This document shows, piece after piece, positions 48,890-64,000 of a DNA stretch of 64,000 nt. A model generated the notes under the pieces. It ran no database searches. It had not been told where the DNA came from and saw only the letters and a program-made list of their open reading frames with translations. The position numbers and the translations under genes are program-made. The number at the start of each line of letters is the position of its first letter. The first letter of the stretch is position 1. Origin of the DNA: Mycobacterium colombiense (GTDB lineage Bacteria; Actinomycetota; Actinomycetes; Mycobacteriales; Mycobacteriaceae); the NCBI RefSeq assembly GCF_001672755.1, contig NZ_LZKI01000132.1, positions 1 through 64,000 on the forward strand, in the 5' to 3' direction.

Positions 48890-49657
48890 CTAGCCGGCCG
48901 GCGCCCCGTGCCGTCCCGCGCCCGCCGCGAAGCGCCCGGCCCCCTCGTTCGCCTCCGCGGCCACCCGCGAGATGCTGGCGAATTCGAAGTCGATCGCGTC
49001 GGATTCGGTTGCGCCCCATTGGTGTAGCGCCGAGAGCCGATCCGAGCGCAGGCACTGCTGCGGCAGCGCCGCCAGTTGCGCCGCCAAATCCTCGGCGGCC
49101 TGGCGCGACCGCCCCTTGGGCACAACCCGATTCGCCAATCCGATGGCCAGGGCTTCGTCGGCGGCCACCGCGCGGCCGGTGAGGATCAAGTCCATCGCGC
49201 GGCTGTGCCCGATCAGCCGCGGCAGCCGCACGGTGCCGCCGTCGATCAGGGGGACGCCCCAGCGCCTGCAGAACACGCCGAACACCGCGTCTTCCTCGGC
49301 CACCCTTAAATCACACCAGATGGCCAGCTCCAGGCCGCCGGCAACGGCGTAGCCGCTGACCGCGGCGATGACGGGTTTGGACAGCACCATCCGCGTCGGG
49401 CCCATCGGGCCCGGGCCGGTGCGGTGCACTGCGTTGGCGTCGGGCGTGCCGAAGGCCTTCAAATCGGCTCCGGCGCAGAAGGTTCCGTTGTCGCCCCACA
49501 GCACCGCCACCGACGCGGCGTCGTCGCGGTCGAACTCCTCGAACGCCGAATACAGCGCGGCGGCCGTCGGGCCGTTGACCGCGTTGCGGGCCGCGGGCCG
49601 GTTGATGATCACCGTGGTCACCGGGCCGTTGCGCTCGACCCGCACCGGTTCACTCAT
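48890..49657 (-). CDS. enoyl-CoA hydratase/isomerase (crotonase) family protein, EchA5-like
   Basis: This 255-residue crotonase-fold protein has the acyl-CoA oxyanion-hole segments GTFCAGADLKAF and VSGYAVAGGLELAIWCDLRV. The first catalytic Glu equivalent (GGLELA) is present, but the position of the second Glu is occupied by Cys in FGVFCRRWGVPL. A classic hydratase reaction is therefore doubtful, and a different crotonase chemistry is likely. It overlaps the PaaX-type regulator by four bases (ATGA) and shares the operon with a second crotonase and fadE8. Confidence 0.88.
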   Translation of the reverse strand: MSEPVRVERNGPVTTVIINRPAARNAVNGPTAAALYSAFEEFDRDDAASVAVLWGDNGTFCAGADLKAFGTPDANAVHRTGPGPMGPTRMVLSKPVIAAVSGYAVAGGLELAIWCDLRVAEEDAVFGVFCRRWGVPLIDGGTVRLPRLIGHSRAMDLILTGRAVAADEALAIGLANRVVPKGRSRQAAEDLAAQLAALPQQCLRSDRLSALHQWGATESDAIDFEFASISRVAAEANEGAGRFAAGAGRHGAPAG

Positions 49658-50373
49658 GTCGCCTCCGCAAATAGTGGTTCGCGCCGCCGCAGCAGCTCAG
49701 CGGCGAAGTCGTGGTAGGCCGTCCGCAACCGGGCGCCGGGCCAGTCGGCCGGCAGCAGCTCGTCGGGCAGCACGGGGTCGGTGAGCAGGTGGCGCACCGT
49801 CGCCGCGGCCACCAGAAAACGGGCGGGAATGTCGGGCGCGGCCGCCATCTCGTCGAGCAGCCGATGGCCGGTCTGGGCCCAGGCGGGCAGGTCCCACAGC
49901 TGCGCGGCCAGCTCGGCGGGGTCCTCGTCGCGCGCCCGCAGCACCCTCGCCTGGGCGGTGATCTCGGGGCCGAGCTCCGCGTCGATGTTGTCGGGCCGCA
50001 TCCACACCCCTTCGCGGAGCTCACCGAAGCGCTTGTCGTGCAACGTTGTTCGCAGCGCCGCGCGGGTGCGCGCGTCGTTTCCGACGCTCGTCACGATCAG
50101 CGTGGCCCACTCGCCGCCCCAGGGGTGCACCCGCGGGTCGATGGCGTCGTCCTGGCGCCTCTGACGTGCCAGCAGGCGATCGGAGAGCCGGTAGCCGTCG
50201 GCGGAGCGGATCAGGTCGCCGGCACCGACCATGCGGGTCAGCGCCACCCGCAGCGTCGACTCCTTGATACCGAAATCGGAAGTGAGCCTGACCAATTCGC
50301 TGGCCCGGGCGTGTGCGGGGTGGGCGCCGAGCAGCACGCTGAGCACCACCGACCGCGCCGTCATGTCCGGCAT
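49654..50373 (-). CDS. PaaX-family transcriptional regulator (Rv0674-like)
   Basis: This 239-residue regulator has an N-terminal winged helix (SVVLSVLLGAHPAHARASEL, DFGIKESTLRVALTRMVGAG, DGYRLSDRLLARQRRQD). The PaaX C-terminal region is recognised by HPWGGEWATLIVTSVG and FGELREGVWMRPDNI. PaaX controls phenylacetate degradation in E. coli by binding phenylacetyl-CoA, and family members respond to acyl-CoA ligands. Its position inside a fadE8–crotonase operon suggests autoregulation of that operon. The ATG at 50373 is two bases after the previous stop. Confidence 0.88.
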   Translation of the reverse strand: MPDMTARSVVLSVLLGAHPAHARASELVRLTSDFGIKESTLRVALTRMVGAGDLIRSADGYRLSDRLLARQRRQDDAIDPRVHPWGGEWATLIVTSVGNDARTRAALRTTLHDKRFGELREGVWMRPDNIDAELGPEITAQARVLRARDEDPAELAAQLWDLPAWAQTGHRLLDEMAAAPDIPARFLVAAATVRHLLTDPVLPDELLPADWPGARLRTAYHDFAAELLRRREPLFAEAT

Positions 50374-50375
50374 CG

Positions 50376-51314
50376 CTACACTCCGGACGCGCGGCGGCCG
50401 TGGTCGCCGAACGGTTCGTCGCGGTGCCGTACCGCCTCGCGGAATCCGTGTTCGACGGCGTCGGCGACGAAGGCGTGCCCCTCGGGCGTGTGCCGGGCGA
50501 CACCGTCGAACACCGTGCTGACCATCCGGCTGGTCGCCACGCCCTGTTGCAGCAGTGCGGAATTCAGCGCGAGCTTGACCATGATCAGCTGGTTGACGGG
50601 CACCGCGGCGATCCGCTCGACCAGTCGCTCGGTGCGCCCGTCGAGCTCTGCCGGGTCCGGCGCCTCGACCGCCCATCCCCACTCCACGGCCTGAGCGCCG
50701 GTGATGCAATCGCCGGTGAACAACAGCCTTTTCGCGCGCTGGTCGCCGAGGCGGTGCGCCCACAGGCCGGCCGCCGGGACGCCCCACACCCGCGTCGGCG
50801 GGTAGCCGATCTTCGCGTCGGCGGCGGCAATCACCTGGTCGGCGTGCAGCGCGATGTCGGTACCGCCCGCCACGCAATAGCCGTGGATCTTGACCACCGT
50901 CGGCTTGTCGGCGTGCATGAGGCTGGAGAAGCCCCGCACGAAGCGGCTCATCATCTGATAGTCGATCATCGGGTCCCACGGCTGATCGGCTACGTGGTTG
51001 ACCGCCTGGGTCTTTCCGTCCAGCACGGTGCCCTGGTACGCGCCGGTGCCGCCGGCCGAGCCGGTGCGATCGGCGTAGGCACTCAGGTCGAAGCCCGCGC
51101 AGAAGCCCTCGCCGCGACCGGACACCAGGATGACGTGCACGCTCGGGTCGAGGTCGGCGCGCTCCACCAACGCCGAGAGTTCCAGCGGGGTGTCCGCGAC
51201 GATCGCGTTGCCCTTGTCCGGCCGGTTGAACGTGATGCGCGCAACCCGATCGGTGACCTCGTAGGTCATCGTTTTGAGGTTGTCGAAGTCGACCGGCCTG
51301 ATCGCGTGAGTCAT
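50376..51314 (-). CDS. echA4: enoyl-CoA hydratase/isomerase (crotonase) family protein, EchA4-like
   Basis: This 312-residue crotonase-fold protein is longer than the usual 260 residues. It has ITFNRPDKGNAIV, GEGFCAGFDLSAYADR and VKIHGYCVAGGTDIALHADQ. Both positions that hold catalytic Glu in canonical hydratases differ (Asp in GGTDIA and Pro in GYPPTRVWG), so the reaction is uncertain. It follows fadE8 after eight bases and precedes the PaaX-type gene after two. It corresponds to Rv0673. Confidence 0.88.
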   Translation of the reverse strand: MTHAIRPVDFDNLKTMTYEVTDRVARITFNRPDKGNAIVADTPLELSALVERADLDPSVHVILVSGRGEGFCAGFDLSAYADRTGSAGGTGAYQGTVLDGKTQAVNHVADQPWDPMIDYQMMSRFVRGFSSLMHADKPTVVKIHGYCVAGGTDIALHADQVIAAADAKIGYPPTRVWGVPAAGLWAHRLGDQRAKRLLFTGDCITGAQAVEWGWAVEAPDPAELDGRTERLVERIAAVPVNQLIMVKLALNSALLQQGVATSRMVSTVFDGVARHTPEGHAFVADAVEHGFREAVRHRDEPFGDHGRRASGV

Positions 51315-51322
51315 GTTGTGGC

Positions 51323-52951
51323 TCAGCCCTTTACCAGCGCCCGCTCCAGGATCGGTGCGAGGTCGAGCCCGTCGGGCATGGTGCCGAAGGCACCGCCCCA
51401 CTGTCGGTCGAGCCGGGTGGTCAGGAAGGCCTCGGCGACGGCCGGGTGGCCGTGGCGCACCAGCAGCGAGCCCTGCAGCGCCAGGCAGATGTCTTCGGCC
51501 ACCTTGCGGCCGCGGTAGGCGATGGTCTCCAGGTCGGCCAGCTGATCGCGCAGCCGCGCGACGTGGTTGGCCAGGCGGGGATCCTGACCCGCGCCGTCGG
51601 CGAGCTCGTCGAACAGCACCTCGACGCACTCGGGGCGGGTTGCCATGGCGCGCAACGTGTCCAGCGCGCTGACGTTGCCCGAGCCCTCCCAGATGCCCAT
51701 CAGCGGCGCCTCCCGGTACAGCCGCGGCATGCCGGAGTCCTCGGCATAGCCGTTGCCGCCCAGGCATTCCAGCGCCTCGGCGGCGTGCGGCGTCGAGCGC
51801 TTGCACACCCAGTATTTGCTGGCCGCCAGGCCGATGCGGCGCAGCAGCGCTTCGGTCTGGTCGCCGCGCACGGCCCTGTCGGTGGCGCCGGCCATCCGCA
51901 TCGCGACCATGGTGGCCGCCTCGGCCTCGACGGCCAGGTCGGCCAGCACGTTGCGCATCAGCGGTTGGTCGATCAGGTAGGCGCCGAAGGCCTTTCGGTG
52001 CTGGGCGTGGTAGATCGCCCGGGTCAGGCCGGTGCGCATGCTGGTGGCGCTGCCCAGCGTGCAATCCAGCCGGGTGAGGTTGACCATCTCGATGATGGTG
52101 GGCACGCCGCGCCCTTCCTCCCCCACCAGCCACGCGATCGCGCCGTCGTATTCGACCTCGCTGGACGCGTTGGCATGGTTGCCGAGCTTGTCCTTGAGGC
52201 GCTGCAGGAACATCCGGTTGCGGGTGCCGTCGGGCAGGACGCGGGGCAGCATGAAGCAGGACAGCCCGCCCGGCGCCTGCGCCAGCACCAGGAAGATGTC
52301 GCACATCGGCGCCGAGGTGAACCACTTGTGACCGGTCAGGCGGTAGCTGCCGTCGGCGTTGGGGGTCGCCTCGGTGGTGCCGGCGCGCACGTCGGAGCCG
52401 CCCTGCTTCTCGGTCATCGACATGCCCGCGGTGATGCCCGGCTTGGTGGTGGCCGGCCTGAGCTCGGGGTCGTATTCGCGGCTGGTCAGCAGCGGCTCGT
52501 AGACCTTGGCCAGCTCGGGGTTGAAACGCAGCGCCGGGACGACGGCGTACGTCATCGAGATCGGGCAGATGTGGCCCGGCTCGACCGTCCACACCGACGT
52601 TTTCGCGGCACGCACGACGTGAGAGCCCGGGCGGTCGTCGGCCCAGGGCGCGGCGTGCATGCCGTGGGCGATCGCCGCGCGCATCAGTTCGTGGTAGGCG
52701 GGGTCGTATTCGACCTCGTCGACGCGGTGACCGTTGCGGTCGTGGGTGTGCAGGACGGGCCGGTTGCGGTCGGCGAGCTCGCCCCACCGCTGCGCCTGGT
52801 GGGTGGCCGACAGCGCGCCCACCTCGTTCACCTCGTCCAGGCCCCACTGCCCGCCCTCGCGGATCAGGGCCTCGATCAGCACCGCGGAGCCGGCGGGGTT
52901 GTGGTTTTCCAGGGGCGGGACCTGATTGGTGACGACATGGGTGTCCGACAT
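51323..52951 (-). CDS. fadE8: acyl-CoA dehydrogenase FadE8 (AidB-like)
   Basis: This 542-residue flavoprotein of the acyl-CoA dehydrogenase superfamily matches the length of the M. tuberculosis FadE8 protein. Landmarks are GMSMTEKQGGSDVRAGTTEA, LTGHKWFTSAPMCDIFLVLA, SCFMLPRVLPDG and the C-terminal ECLGGNGYAEDSGMPRLYRE. The extra length and these motifs place it in the AidB-like branch, whose physiological substrates are unclear. I chose the ATG at 52951 (MSDTHVVTNQVPPLEN). It is the first gene of the operon, and an inverted repeat lies upstream. Confidence 0.93.
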   Translation of the reverse strand: MSDTHVVTNQVPPLENHNPAGSAVLIEALIREGGQWGLDEVNEVGALSATHQAQRWGELADRNRPVLHTHDRNGHRVDEVEYDPAYHELMRAAIAHGMHAAPWADDRPGSHVVRAAKTSVWTVEPGHICPISMTYAVVPALRFNPELAKVYEPLLTSREYDPELRPATTKPGITAGMSMTEKQGGSDVRAGTTEATPNADGSYRLTGHKWFTSAPMCDIFLVLAQAPGGLSCFMLPRVLPDGTRNRMFLQRLKDKLGNHANASSEVEYDGAIAWLVGEEGRGVPTIIEMVNLTRLDCTLGSATSMRTGLTRAIYHAQHRKAFGAYLIDQPLMRNVLADLAVEAEAATMVAMRMAGATDRAVRGDQTEALLRRIGLAASKYWVCKRSTPHAAEALECLGGNGYAEDSGMPRLYREAPLMGIWEGSGNVSALDTLRAMATRPECVEVLFDELADGAGQDPRLANHVARLRDQLADLETIAYRGRKVAEDICLALQGSLLVRHGHPAVAEAFLTTRLDRQWGGAFGTMPDGLDLAPILERALVKG

Positions 52952-52959
52952 GCCACCAA

Positions 52960-52997
52960 TGTTACATTTTTCCGACAGTTGCACAAGAGGTGTAACA
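52960..52997. promoter_or_regulatory. operator-like inverted repeat upstream of fadE8
   Basis: TGTTACA (52960–52966) and TGTAACA (52991–52997) are perfect inverse complements 24 bases apart, just upstream of the fadE8 start codon. The PaaX-type regulator encoded two genes downstream is a candidate to bind here. Confidence 0.4.
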
Positions 52998-53009
52998 GCC
53001 GTGGGGCGG

Positions 53010-53765
53010 TCAGCCCTTGGTGTTCTCCCGCAGGAACGCGATGTCGTCCTTGCGGCCCTCGTCCGCGGTCTCGCAGATCACCGGCGCGGCGGCGGCCTCC
53101 ACCACCGCGACGAGCAGCTGCGGGTCGATCTGGCCGGTGCCGAAGTTGGCGTGCCGGTCGGCGCCGGAGCCGGCCGCGTCCCTCGAGTCGTTGCAGTGCA
53201 CCAGGTCGATGCGTCCGGTCAGAGCCTTGATCCGGTCGACCGCATCGATCAGCGCCTCACCGGCCGCCCAGGCGTGACAGGTGTCCAGGCAGAACCCAAT
53301 TCCCTTGTCGCCGATGTGATCCCACAGTTTGCCGATGGTGTCGAAATAGCGAGCCATCGCGTGGTCGCCGCCGGCGGTGTTTTCCAGATACACCTGCACG
53401 TCTGTTTCCAGGTAGTCCAGCGCTTTGACCCACCGCTCGAAGCCGGCTTCCATGTCGTCGTCGTCGGCGTGGCCGCCATGCACGATGACCGCCGTCGCGT
53501 TGATCTGCGCGGCCGCGTCACAGGTGTCCTGCAAGATCTTGCGCGACGGGATCCGGATGCGGTTGTTCGCCGACGCCACGTTGATGAGGTACGGCGCATG
53601 GACGTACAACGGGACCGTCGACGCTTTGAGCGCCTCGGCATCGTCGCGGGGCATCGGTTTCTTCCAGCTCTGGGGGTTGCCGAGGAAGAACTGCACGACG
53701 TCGGCGCCGTCGGCCTGCGCGGCGGCCAGCGGATCGTCACCGTGGACATGAGAACCAATGAGCAC
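53010..53765 (-). CDS. nfo: deoxyribonuclease IV (endonuclease IV, AP endonuclease)
   Basis: This 251-residue AP endonuclease (called End, Rv0670, in M. tuberculosis) cleaves abasic sites in base-excision repair. Zinc-ligand motifs of the TIM-barrel family are visible: MLIGSHVHG at the first strand, [60 protein letters not shown] and RHANFGTG. It precedes the reductase-like gene on the other side of rpoC and has no obvious operon partner. Confidence 0.95.
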   Translation of the reverse strand: MLIGSHVHGDDPLAAAQADGADVVQFFLGNPQSWKKPMPRDDAEALKASTVPLYVHAPYLINVASANNRIRIPSRKILQDTCDAAAQINATAVIVHGGHADDDDMEAGFERWVKALDYLETDVQVYLENTAGGDHAMARYFDTIGKLWDHIGDKGIGFCLDTCHAWAAGEALIDAVDRIKALTGRIDLVHCNDSRDAAGSGADRHANFGTGQIDPQLLVAVVEAAAAPVICETADEGRKDDIAFLRENTKG

Positions 53766-53806
53766 GGGTCGAGTCTAGGCGCGGCCACCGACGCCGCGCA
53801 CGGCCG

Positions 53807-54454
53807 TCATCGCCGCCAAAACAGGTGGTGCGTCACCCCGCTGGGACTGGGCACCACCTCGTGATGGAACGTGTCGTCGAGCTCGTCCGGTGACTCCCAG
53901 AGCCGCGATCCCGCGCCGATCTCGACGTCGGCGACCGCCACGTGCAGCGTGTCGACCAGGCCGGCGTCAAGGAATTGCCGGACGGTGGTCGCGCCGCCGC
54001 CGAGCCGGACGTCCTTGCCGTCCGCCGCGGCCATGGCCTGCTGCAGAACCTTCGCCGGTTCTCCGGAGACGAAGTGAAAGGTGGTGTCGGACAAGGTCAA
54101 CGACGGACGCTCATAGTGCGTCATCACGAAGACCGGGGTGCGGAACGGCGGTTCGTCGCCCCACCACCCCTGCCACTCGAGGTGATCTTCCCAGGGTCCG
54201 CGATAAGGACTGAACTTGTTGCGGCCCATGATCTCCGCGCCGATGTTGTTCCGGTAGTCGCGGGTGAAGTAGTCGTCGAGGCCGCGCGTACCGCCGGGCT
54301 CACCGCGGCCCACCCAGCTCGCGGTCGCGCCGACCCAGGCGAACAACGCGGGCTGATCGGCGTCACCGAATGGCCGCTCCAAGCACTGATTGAGGCCGGC
54401 ACCGAACCCGTCGCGGGACAGCATGAAGTTGTGGACTCTGAGCAGTTGGGTCAA
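53807..54454 (-). CDS. dihydrofolate reductase family protein (RibD C-terminal domain type)
   Basis: This 215-residue protein has the RibD-C/DHFR-like fold: it begins LLRVHNFMLSRDGFGAGLNQ and contains IGAEIMGRNKFSPYRGPW, PVFVMTHYERPSLTLSDTTF and VRLGGGATTVRQFLDAGLVD, with GGG being the NADPH-binding turn. Such proteins are NADPH-dependent reductases, but the true substrate is rarely known and it need not reduce folate. It lies between the rpoC terminator and the endonuclease gene. Confidence 0.88.
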   Translation of the reverse strand: MTQLLRVHNFMLSRDGFGAGLNQCLERPFGDADQPALFAWVGATASWVGRGEPGGTRGLDDYFTRDYRNNIGAEIMGRNKFSPYRGPWEDHLEWQGWWGDEPPFRTPVFVMTHYERPSLTLSDTTFHFVSGEPAKVLQQAMAAADGKDVRLGGGATTVRQFLDAGLVDTLHVAVADVEIGAGSRLWESPDELDDTFHHEVVPSPSGVTHHLFWRR

Positions 54455-54521
54455 CGCGATTCCTCCTGGGATGGGCAGTCACAAGGTAGACCTCGCCCGC
54501 CGGCCGAACTCATCGCAGACG

Positions 54522-54551
54522 AAAAAACCCCCGCCGAAGCGGGGGCTTTTT
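54522..54551. terminator. intrinsic terminator of the rpoB-rpoC operon
   Basis: Arms CCCCCGC (54528–54534) and GCGGGGG (54539–54545) around a CGAA tetraloop are flanked by six A on one side and five T on the other, making a classical Rho-independent terminator that works on both strands. It lies 22 bases past the rpoC stop. Confidence 0.88.
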
Positions 54552-54573
54552 CTCGTGCGCCGATTGCGGGGTG

Positions 54574-58548
<3,975 letters not shown>

Positions 58549-58592
58549 TTAGTTACCAATAAGAGGCTGGCTTGGCTGCAATAGGTTTGCCG

Positions 58593-62213
<3,621 letters not shown>

Positions 62214-62313
62214 TCACGCGCAACTAGAACTAAGCCGCTTGAGGGGGCTCAGGCTTAGACCACGGTGTCAGGTGGCGGGTGAGGTGGGCAGGAGGTAGCC
62301 AGCGCAACGTCCA

Positions 62314-62342
62314 ACAATAGCGCAGGACGGCGCATTCCTCAA
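62314..62342 (-). promoter_or_regulatory. rpoB promoter
   Basis: On the minus strand TTGAGG (62337–62342) and TATTGT (62314–62319) are separated by exactly 17 bases. Transcription would start near 62308, giving a leader of about 200 bases. The -10 box is identical to that of the rpsL promoter. The remaining sequence between rpoB and mkl (62112–62502) contains no gene I can support apart from the mkl terminator. Confidence 0.6.
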
Positions 62343-62432
62343 CTTCCCACTATCAGCAGTCCAGGGACATCGGCGCTGGCTGGCGTTTCGACTTTCCGCT
62401 GGATACATGCTGCCCAACAGACTGGCCCGTTT

Positions 62433-62460
62433 ACGGCCCGCCGTCAAGAGGGCGGGCCGT
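62433..62460. terminator. hairpin terminator downstream of mkl
   Basis: ACGGCCCGCC (62433–62442) pairs perfectly with GGCGGGCCGT (62451–62460) around an 8-base loop, 43 bases past the mkl stop codon. There is no U run, as is usual for mycobacterial terminators. Confidence 0.65.
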
Positions 62461-62502
62461 CGTGTTACGCGGAGTTATCGCGAAACACGACGGGCCGGCC
62501 GG

Positions 62503-63513
62503 CTAGTCGCCGAACTCGTGGGTGCGGTACTTGTGGGTCCCTTCGAGGTCGTCGAGGATGGCGGCCTGAGCGTTCTTGGGCAGGGTGTGCAGGATCTCGC
62601 GGACGCGGGCCTGGCGGCGGCCGACGGCCTTGCGCTCGGGCATGCCGGGCGTCGCGGTGATCTGCGGCGGCACTCCCTCGATCTCCTCGACACCGCCGGC
62701 GTGGTGACCGGCGTCGAGCAGGGCCTGCTCTTCGGCCATGGTGGCCTCGTCCTTTTCCTCCGACATGCCGATCGGCCCGATCCGGCGACCGTTGAGGAAC
62801 TGCCGCACCACCGGCTCGTCGCTGGTCAGCAGCACCTCGCGCGGGCCGAACATGACCAGCTTGCGACGGAACAGCATGCCCATGTTGTCCGGCACGGTGC
62901 GAGCGATGTTGATGTTGTGCGTCACGATCAGCACGGTGGCGTCGATCTGGGCGTTGATGTCGAGGATCAACTGGCTCAGGTACGCGGTACGGACGGGGTC
63001 CAGACCGGAGTCGGGCTCGTCGCACAGGATGATCTGCGGGTCCATCACCAGGGCACGGGCCAGGCTGGCGCGCTTGCGCATACCGCCGGAGATCTCGCCG
63101 GGGAACTTCTTCTCGTCGCCACCGAGACCGACGAGGGTCAGCTTCTCCATGACGATGTCACGGATCTCGCCTTCCTTCTTCTTGGTGTGCTCGCGCAGCG
63201 GGAAGGCCGCGTTGTCGAACAGGTTCATCGAACCGAACAGGGCACCGTCCTGGAACATCACGCCGAACAGCGTGCGGATCTCGTAGAGCTCCTTGGCCGA
63301 GCACTGCAGGATGTCGGTGCCGTCGATGACCACCGAGCCACGCTCGGGCCGCAACAGACCGATCAAGGACTTCAAGAACACCGATTTGCCGGTACCCGAC
63401 GGCCCCAGCAGAACGCTGACCTCCCCGGCGGGGATTTCCAGCGTCACGTCTTCCCAAATCCTCGAGGAGCCGAAGGACTTCGTGAGTCCATTCACCTCGA
63501 TAGCGACGCCCAT
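62503..63513 (-). CDS. mkl: ABC transporter ATP-binding protein Mkl (MceG), MCE-associated
   Basis: This 336-residue ATPase energises the Mce lipid and sterol importers. It has the Walker A motif LLGPSGTGKSVFLKSL, the signature ISGGMRKRASLARALV, the Walker B motif QIILCDEPDSGLDP and the switch histidine in VLIVTHNINIA. A C-terminal extension of about 90 residues with AGGVEEIEGVPPQI is specific to mycobacterial Mkl. I chose the ATG at 63513 (GGAAGGA upstream); a longer N-terminus of about 20 residues from an upstream GTG is used in some annotations. It corresponds to Rv0655. Confidence 0.95.
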   Translation of the reverse strand: MGVAIEVNGLTKSFGSSRIWEDVTLEIPAGEVSVLLGPSGTGKSVFLKSLIGLLRPERGSVVIDGTDILQCSAKELYEIRTLFGVMFQDGALFGSMNLFDNAAFPLREHTKKKEGEIRDIVMEKLTLVGLGGDEKKFPGEISGGMRKRASLARALVMDPQIILCDEPDSGLDPVRTAYLSQLILDINAQIDATVLIVTHNINIARTVPDNMGMLFRRKLVMFGPREVLLTSDEPVVRQFLNGRRIGPIGMSEEKDEATMAEEQALLDAGHHAGGVEEIEGVPPQITATPGMPERKAVGRRQARVREILHTLPKNAQAAILDDLEGTHKYRTHEFGD

Positions 63514-63557
63514 GGGAAATCCTTCCGTCGAAACTCGTGCCCGCCACCTGCCCTTTT

Positions 63558-63594
63558 GTGTGGCATGAGTCACTGTAGCGCACGCCTGCCACAC
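63558..63594. promoter_or_regulatory. operator-like inverted repeat upstream of mkl
   Basis: GTGTGGCA (63558–63565) and TGCCACAC (63587–63594) form a perfect 8-base inverted repeat with a 21-base spacer in the mkl upstream region. It may be a regulator binding site for lipid-import control; no regulator is encoded nearby. Confidence 0.35.
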
Positions 63595-63695
63595 GGCAGC
63601 AGGGATGCGGGCGACAGCGGGGAAAAATTGACGGTCCTGAGATCAGCCGGAAGCCCGCACGGCACAACTTATTTGACGCGCGTGTTAGCCGAACG

Positions 63696-64000
63696 TTAGC
63701 CAGTTGGCGCCCAGTTGCCGTGGAAGCCCATCGGCACCCGCTGCGGCAGGTGCACGGTGGCCACCCGCTCGAGCGTCTGCGCGTCCAGCAAGAGCAATTG
63801 GCCCTCGTCGCTGCCGCGGTGATAGCCGAAGCCCATCAGGACACCGTCGTCTTCTGCACGGGCGGCGGGGTTTGGCACAAAGCACATCTCGCCGAGTAAA
63901 AGGCCCGCATCGAGGGCCGCGGCCGTACTCGATCCGGTCGCATAGTCGTGCTTGTAGAGCGCGGTGGACATCTGGGACGCCCCGTTCGACAAGTAGCCGC
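63696..64000 (-). CDS. carotenoid oxygenase family protein, C-terminal part (cut by window edge)
   Basis: The final 100 or so residues of a gene that continues past the window end. YATGSSTAAALDAGLLLGEM, CFVPNPAARAEDDGVLMGFG and LPQRVPMGFHGNWAPTG are typical of the C-terminus of carotenoid cleavage dioxygenases; the HG near the end fits the last iron-ligand histidine of the beta-propeller. It corresponds to Rv0654, which cleaves carotenoids. It lies upstream of mkl on the same strand. Confidence 0.9.
   Translation of the reverse strand, partial: GYLSNGASQMSTALYKHDYATGSSTAAALDAGLLLGEMCFVPNPAARAEDDGVLMGFGYHRGSDEGQLLLLDAQTLERVATVHLPQRVPMGFHGNWAPTG

Overview
The window is a GC-rich actinobacterial chromosome segment and almost certainly comes from a slow-growing, non-tuberculous Mycobacterium. 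The gene order matches the M. tuberculosis Rv0654–Rv0731 region read backwards. It holds mkl, rpoB-rpoC, end, fadE8 and two crotonase genes, the rpsL-rpsG-fusA-tuf string, the mycofactocin cluster and the S10/spc ribosomal-protein operons. It also contains a PE-family gene, 13E12/DUF222 HNH genes, DUF3060 proteins and tandem mycobacterial methyltransferases. The species cannot be fixed from sequence reading alone; an M. avium-complex-like or related species is plausible. I see no insertion sequences, phage genes, CRISPR arrays, tRNA or rRNA genes.

Layout. 1–2137: three tandem SAM-dependent methyltransferases, the first truncated by the window edge. 2143–4883: sppA and a divergent luciferase-like oxidoreductase. 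4884–9200: the second half of the ribosomal-protein cluster (rplN-rplX-rplE-rpsN-rpsH-rplF-rplR-rpsE-rpmD-rplO, minus strand) with its own promoter near 9363–9391. 9529–19621: an accessory insert that splits the ribosomal cluster. It has a decayed adenylate-cyclase/hydrolase pseudogene, a DUF222-HNH protein, three DUF4436 membrane proteins, a formylglycine-generating enzyme, a PstS-like phosphate-binding lipoprotein and the arylsulfatase AtsA. 19710–25224: rpsJ-rplC-rplD-rplW-rplB-rpsS-rplV-rpsC-rplP-rpmC-rpsQ, minus strand.

25642–27975: a TetR-type regulator (apparently without a normal start codon) divergent from a DHA2-type efflux pump, with two tandem operator-like repeats between them. 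27969–35190: the complete mycofactocin cluster mftR / mftA-B-C-D-E-F-G. Redox genes that probably relate to mycofactocin follow, including a mycofactocin-coupled SDR and an FAD-dependent reductase. 40669–42352: a SHOCT membrane protein and an orphan PE protein. 42519–46851: tuf, fusA, rpsG and rpsL. 47133–48869: a TetR regulator and two DUF3060 proteins. 48890–52951: a fatty-acid-type operon fadE8–crotonase–PaaX–crotonase. 53010–54454: endonuclease IV and a RibD/DHFR-like reductase. 54574–62111: rpoC and rpoB. 62503–64000: mkl and the end of a carotenoid-oxygenase gene.

How the genes work together. The formylglycine-generating enzyme is expected to activate AtsA, whose active-site Cys lies in a C-x-P-x-R motif. 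A DUF4436 gene overlaps the atsA stop codon, which suggests DUF4436 membrane proteins act with the sulfatase. In the mycofactocin cluster MftA is the precursor peptide, MftB/MftC process its C-terminus, MftE and MftD trim and oxidise it, MftF glycosylates it, and MftG is thought to recycle the cofactor. Promoters of rplN, rpsJ, rpsL and rpoB can be recognised. At least the rplN and rpsJ promoters share a nearly identical initial transcribed sequence, a possible common control element for the translation machinery.
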